From: Bacteroidota bacterium
Lineage (GTDB): Bacteria > Bacteroidota > Bacteroidia > Bacteroidales > JAAYUG01
DNA: 10,833 nucleotides
Assembly: GCA_021812865.1 (NCBI GenBank)
Contig: JAKAMP010000035.1
Coordinates: 1 to 10,833, forward strand
Direction of reading: 5' to 3'
In this document: piece by piece, positions 7,401 through 10,833 of the stretch
Layout of the letters: every line of letters begins with the position of its first letter
How positions within the stretch are numbered: position 1 is the stretch's first letter
Made by a program: the position numbers and the translations under genes
Notes under the pieces: model-generated
What the model saw: only the letters and a program-made list of their open reading frames with translations
What the model was told of the DNA's origin: nothing
The model's database searches: none

Positions 7401-8716
7401 ATATAACCACTTCCCATGGTATTGAAATTATTCCAACCATAAGCGGCGAAAAGAAAGTGTTCGACGTAATCAAAACCCCGATCTTCTATCCCAACGGAGA
7501 ACGAAAGGCCCTCGCTGTGGTTGGCCGCAATATCACCGAGTTGTATCATGCCCAGAAGGAGTTGGAGATCGCAAAAAACAAAGCCGAAGGCGCCGACCGG
7601 TTGAAGACTGCCTTCCTCCAGAATATGTCGCATGAAATCAGAACTCCCCTGAATGCCATAGAGGGTTTCTCGGATATGCTTACCAGGAATGAACTATCGG
7701 AAGAAAAAAAGAAAAATTTTGTTTCCATAATCCGTAACAGCAGCAGGCAACTGCTCTCCATCGTTTCGGATATCCTTACTATAGCATCGCTCGAAACCAG
7801 GCAGGAAAAAATCAATACTGAGCAGGTTTGTGTAAACGAAATGATCATCAACCTGCTGGCAATATTCAAGCAGCAGTCCGTCAACCAGAACGTTTCCTTG
7901 TTTACCAGGCAAACCCTTAGCGATGCACAATCGGAGATCCATACCGACAAGACCAAGCTTACCCAGATTCTTTCCAACCTGGTTTCAAATGCCCTGAAGT
8001 TCACCCATGAAGGGTTTGTAGAATTCGGCTATACCCTGAAGGAACCCGGCCAGGATTCCTCCATGAAAAGCCCTTACCTCGAATTTTTTGTGAAAGACAG
8101 CGGCATTGGCATTAAATCAGAGCTTCATGAGAAAATATTTGAACGGTTCCTGCAGGCCGATCTGAACATCAGTAAAAAATATGGAGGCACAGGCCTGGGC
8201 CTTTCTATATCCAAAGGGTTTGTTGAATTGCTCGGTGGCAGCATATGGGTGGAATCCATACCCGGCCAGGGCTCCTCATTCTTTTTTACCATTCCCTATG
8301 TGCCCGTGCACAATGCAGGCTCGCATGGCGCTTCTGCCGAAAAGCAGTCAGCTTCAGGAAAAACCATTCTTGTGGCTGAGGATGATGAATTCAATTTCCT
8401 TCTCATCAGGGAATTGTTGAACCGCTCCGGCCTCCAGATCATCCATGCCAGGGACGGCCAGGAAGTCATCGATCTTTTCAAGCAAAACCCGGAAGTACGG
8501 CTAATCCTCATGGATATTAAAATGCCAGTCATGGAGGGACACGAAGCGGCCCGGATCATCAGGCAAATGAATGCTAATATCCCCATTATTGCCCAGTCGG
8601 CCTATGCCATGGATTACGAAATTGAAAAATACGGCAGCATTTTCGATAACTACCTTACCAAACCGCTTGACGGACCTACCCTGAAAAAGACCATCGCCAG
8701 GTATATTCAGCTCTAA
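4478..8716 (+). CDS. Cytosolic hybrid histidine kinase: REC - 7 PAS - HisKA - HATPase - REC
   Basis: 1412-residue sensor kinase with no membrane segment, so it should sense internal signals. Order: receiver (5-120); seven PAS-like repeats starting near 140, 271, 396, 524, 649, 775 and 897, most ending in a D-I-[AST]-[ED]-R-K-like linker; HisKA with phosphorylatable H1052 in FLQNMSHEIRTPLNAI; HATPase with N box N1171, G1 box DSGIGI (D1207) and G2 box GGTGLG (1236-1241); receiver (1295-1412) with acidic EDD (1301-1303), phosphoacceptor D1346 and K1395. The C-terminal receiver looks active, with Ser1374 at the usual Thr/Ser place. The N-terminal receiver is odd: in AEYLLPGWDG, Glu58 replaces the phosphoacceptor Asp and only D12 of the usual acidic pair is kept, while T86 and K108 remain. 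No DNA-binding domain is present, so output must pass to another protein, perhaps through a phosphotransfer protein. ATG 4478 follows an in-frame stop 20 bases upstream. Ligands of the PAS domains are unknown. Confidence 0.93.
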   Translation: MEKKAVKILFVDSNKSGTMQVVRELKKNGIYLSFLRIETYDEFREQISAFNPDVIIAEYLLPGWDGLKALKTLRAGESHVPFIIYTAKGNESVAVEFMKCGADDYLNKNTPGRIADTVSNALDKAVGQKQKSVSADLMANAERLRQIINSAQDAVILTDAFGKISYWNPAAERIFGYKPGECLGTDPHYLIATPQIKNDEEEAMTHFMATGEGRFINKTIEVIAKHKEGWIFPVEISLSPIYYENGYGAVAIIRDIAERKKAAEEISRKESQFSALIELAGDAIFVADFNSALVILANEQACKSLGYTKEELFQKTIYEFDSVFGEKKIQFEFWSRMVPGKIETIEVLHQRKDGSVFPVEVRTTLIDFDGHKSVLGIARDITERKNAEADLRMSENRFRTLFEESGDFIFILEPSIEKGLPIIDANEAACRFHGYSREELTGKAMFSLDVDIIEQPVTHLFDQLKSGEQIIFERKHRKKNGSEFYVEISAKLAESRNGSSIIISREIDITDRKNAEEKLLQSEKNYRLLYENSPIGIYIASPQGQLLNVNQAALDMLGSPSEEAMRQINLLTYSSLVETGYSGKFKECVESGKTVQMELLYTSKWDKQVYMSSFLVPLKDAQGRVEKVYTFMQDISERKKAEYLLTRSIERWESLFNNSPNSIAIYSAVDNGQDFIFNDFNPMAEKVDKIDRQQVIGKRVTEVFPSVAELGFLEAFRRVWKTGKTEVMNNINYRDKRLEGWRENIIYRLNTGEVVTIFNDISDRKKAEQDLQNSLAENKALLSANPDLMFVFDRNCCILQFHVNKAGLYTDPGNFLYRPVDEILPPDVVKLTHEKVDYVLSTGELTTGSYSLEKDGVTSFFESRYVLLNQDKVLAIVRDITDRVKAEFNLLLARKKTEESEEQLKVFINSIPDIICFKDGHGRWLMANQSDLELFCLTNVDYFSKTDAELADYTDEIYREAFLYCMNTDEKAWLNITTSHGIEIIPTISGEKKVFDVIKTPIFYPNGERKALAVVGRNITELYHAQKELEIAKNKAEGADRLKTAFLQNMSHEIRTPLNAIEGFSDMLTRNELSEEKKKNFVSIIRNSSRQLLSIVSDILTIASLETRQEKINTEQVCVNEMIINLLAIFKQQSVNQNVSLFTRQTLSDAQSEIHTDKTKLTQILSNLVSNALKFTHEGFVEFGYTLKEPGQDSSMKSPYLEFFVKDSGIGIKSELHEKIFERFLQADLNISKKYGGTGLGLSISKGFVELLGGSIWVESIPGQGSSFFFTIPYVPVHNAGSHGASAEKQSASGKTILVAEDDEFNFLLIRELLNRSGLQIIHARDGQEVIDLFKQNPEVRLILMDIKMPVMEGHEAARIIRQMNANIPIIAQSAYAMDYEIEKYGSIFDNYLTKPLDGPTLKKTIARYIQL

Positions 8717-8915
8717 TCAGCAGGCTATCATGGCAATGCGTTCAAGAGTCCTGTGGCAGCCTTTCTTTTAATTGAACTGGTATTGCTGAAGAACAAGCAC
8801 TGTATTCACAGCAATATGTATGCTTATCATTATATACTTCAGGGAATCGGCCTGTTCCCGGGAATCATAGAATAGCGAAATCACTGCCGCAGGCTGTTTC
8901 AATCGCCAATAAAGA
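8717..8915. other. Convergent gap between kinase and AraC regulator genes
   Basis: This 199-base stretch lies between two convergent stop codons, where a terminator for each gene is expected. The clearest structures are AGGCT (8722-8726) complementary to AGCCT (8758-8762), followed by TTCTTTT but with a 31-base loop, and GGGAA (8842-8846) complementary to TTCCC (8855-8859) without a T run on either side. Neither is a convincing intrinsic terminator. No gene is supported. Confidence 0.3.
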
Positions 8916-9812
8916 TCAGTTCATCGACCGGTATTCATTGGGTGTGTATCCGGTTTCATTCTTGAACATACGGCTGAAATGCTGGGGATATTTAAAACCA
9001 AGCTCATAGGCGATCTCACTTACCGATTTCGTAGTGTCGAAAATGCGTTCCTTGGCCAGGTTGATCAGCTTGAACTGGATTTGTTCCTGTGCCGACTTGC
9101 CGGTTTCTTTTTTTATCAGATCCCCGAAATAATTGGCCGATAAATGCAACTGGTCAGCACAGTATTTTACTGTGGGTAAGCCGCTCGTTTGGGTTATTTC
9201 TGAATGGAAATAGTTATCAAGCAATTCTTCGAACTTCATTACCACGTCCTTGTTCACATGGCTTCGGGTAATAAACTGGCGATCATAAAAACGCATGCTG
9301 TAATTCAGTAACAGTTCTATATTGTTTGCGATAAGTGTTTTACTGTGCTTGTCTATTGACTGCCTTATTTCATAGTCAATTTTACCAAGGCTGTCCATTA
9401 CAATTTGGCGTTCTTTTTCAGACAAATGCAAGGCCTCATTGGCCTCATAAGAAAAAAATGTATACTCTTTGATATGCTGCCCCAGGGAAGTTCCCCTGAT
9501 CAGATCGGGATGAAAAAACAACCCCCAGCCTTTGGGCTGAAAATTGTTCACATCATTTTGAATCCCCACCACCTGCCCGGGCGCTATAAAAACCAGTGTT
9601 CCTTCCTGGTAGTCATAATAGTTGCAGCCATACTTCAGATCCCCGCATTTTACTTCCTTCAGGAAAACGCAATAAAAGCCAAAGTGAACACGGGCATTCA
9701 TAATGGGTTTGGTTTTTGAAAGATCGATCACGCTGACCAGGGGATGCAGAGTTTCCACTCCCCGCATGGTATTGTATTGCGCAATATTTTCCAGTTTGAT
9801 GATTTCTTCCAT
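8916..9812 (-). CDS. AraC-family transcriptional regulator
   Basis: 298-residue cytosolic regulator of the usual AraC length. Residues about 20-185 form the sensing half, with a cupin-like part around YQEGTLVFIAPGQVVGI (68-84), a pattern common in AraC-type effector domains. The C-terminal third (about 190-298) is the DNA-binding domain with two helix-turn-helix units: the first at about 213-238 (YCADQLHLSANYFGDLIKKE) and the second at about 262-286 (SVSEIAYELGFKYPQHFSRM), followed by the typical ending ETGYTPNEYR. It is transcribed away from an aldo/keto reductase gene with a 302-base shared region. That region carries a 21-base-spaced direct repeat fitting an AraC-type site, so the regulator probably controls the reductase and perhaps itself. 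The effector is unknown. The start ATG at 9812 lies 22 bases from an exact TAnnTTTG element, and no Shine-Dalgarno sequence is evident. Confidence 0.93.
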   Translation of the reverse strand: MEEIIKLENIAQYNTMRGVETLHPLVSVIDLSKTKPIMNARVHFGFYCVFLKEVKCGDLKYGCNYYDYQEGTLVFIAPGQVVGIQNDVNNFQPKGWGLFFHPDLIRGTSLGQHIKEYTFFSYEANEALHLSEKERQIVMDSLGKIDYEIRQSIDKHSKTLIANNIELLLNYSMRFYDRQFITRSHVNKDVVMKFEELLDNYFHSEITQTSGLPTVKYCADQLHLSANYFGDLIKKETGKSAQEQIQFKLINLAKERIFDTTKSVSEIAYELGFKYPQHFSRMFKNETGYTPNEYRSMN

Positions 9813-9834
9813 TGCTTTATCTTTGAATCCGAAA

Positions 9835-9842
9835 CAAAGTTA
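9835..9842 (-). promoter_or_regulatory. -7 promoter element for the AraC regulator gene
   Basis: On the minus strand these bases read TAACTTTG, an exact match to TAnnTTTG, with 22 bases between it and the regulator's ATG. No clear TTTG is seen at the -33 position (near plus-strand 9862), so the promoter may be weak or need an activator. The repeat at 9881-9912 lies upstream of that -33 position. Confidence 0.45.
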
Positions 9843-9880
9843 TGGCTTATTTACCAGAATGTTACCGTCCGAAATGCACA

Positions 9881-9912
9881 ATCCGTAATTCGGGTATGAA
9901 AATCAGTAATCC
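9881..9912 (+). promoter_or_regulatory. Candidate AraC-type operator: direct repeat with 21-base spacing
   Basis: ATCCGTAATTC at 9881-9891 and ATCAGTAATCC at 9902-9912 agree at 9 of 11 positions and start exactly 21 bases apart, two helical turns, which is the classic spacing of AraC-family half-sites. Similarity extends three bases to the left (ACA and AAA). The pair lies in the divergent region between the regulator and the reductase. The second half-site ends 28 bases before the CAACTTTG element at 9941, which would place it next to or over the -33 region of the reductase promoter, as for an activator. Inferred from sequence and position. Confidence 0.4.
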
Positions 9913-9940
9913 ATATAAAACAACAATCGGGCTTCCGTCT

Positions 9941-9948
9941 CAACTTTG
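9941..9948 (+). promoter_or_regulatory. Candidate -7 element for the aldo/keto reductase gene
   Basis: CAACTTTG, followed by C, matches TAnnTTTG at 7 of 8 bases. No TTTG occurs about 19 bases upstream, so the promoter would have a poor -33 element, as expected if it depends on the AraC regulator bound at 9881-9912. The leader to the ATG at 10115 would be about 160 bases and contains the startless frame described separately. Confidence 0.3.
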
Positions 9949-9972
9949 CATCGGGAACAGAAATGATCTTAG

Positions 9973-10833
<861 letters not shown>

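Noticed and set aside
8722..8769. Inverted repeat with a following T-rich stretch as terminator of the kinase gene
   Set aside because: The stem is 5 bases with a 31-base loop, too weak to call.
8753..8875. A 40-codon GTG-started frame in the convergent gap after the kinase
   Set aside because: It has no recognisable motif or start context and is short enough to occur by chance.
9868..9891. TCCGAAATGC and TCCGTAATTC as a direct repeat 14 bases apart
   Set aside because: The spacing does not fit an AraC-type pair, and the 21-base-spaced pair explains the second copy better.

Overview
The window looks like chromosomal DNA of a Bacteroidota species. The support is indirect. Start codons lack clear Shine-Dalgarno sequences, and several upstream regions carry matches to the Bacteroidota -7 promoter element TAnnTTTG. 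The C-terminus of the first gene closely resembles Bacteroidota DUF2339 proteins, and the multi-PAS hybrid kinase and the AraC regulator are of types common in that phylum. A chemoreceptor is not universal in Bacteroidota, so a free-living, possibly motile lineage such as the Marinilabiliales/Bacteroidales environmental groups is a reasonable guess, but only a guess. No phage, insertion sequence, CRISPR array, tRNA or rRNA was seen.

Layout from left to right: (1) the 3' end of a DUF2339-type polytopic membrane protein, cut by the window start; (2) after a leader with a terminator-like hairpin, a complete methyl-accepting chemotaxis protein with a periplasmic dCache sensor; (3) a 430-base gap that begins with a startless reading frame, probably a gene remnant, and ends in a promoter region with dense dyad symmetry; (4) a small predicted lipoprotein of unknown function; (5) a 308-base gap with a good promoter candidate; (6) a 1412-residue cytosolic hybrid histidine kinase (receiver, seven PAS domains, HisKA, HATPase, receiver) whose first receiver has Glu in place of the phosphoacceptor Asp; (7) a convergent AraC-family regulator on the minus strand; (8) a 302-base divergent control region; (9) the start of an aldo/keto reductase, cut by the window end.

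Two functional themes appear. The chemoreceptor, lipoprotein and hybrid kinase lie in the same direction but are separated by gaps with their own promoter candidates, so they look like neighbouring sensory genes, not one operon. The AraC regulator and aldo/keto reductase form a classic divergent regulator-enzyme pair. Their shared control region holds two similar half-sites exactly 21 bases apart, as expected for an AraC-type operator. I found no convincing sign of a wholly new system. The most notable points are the altered first receiver of the kinase, the AraC-type direct repeat, and two startless protein-like reading frames in the gaps.
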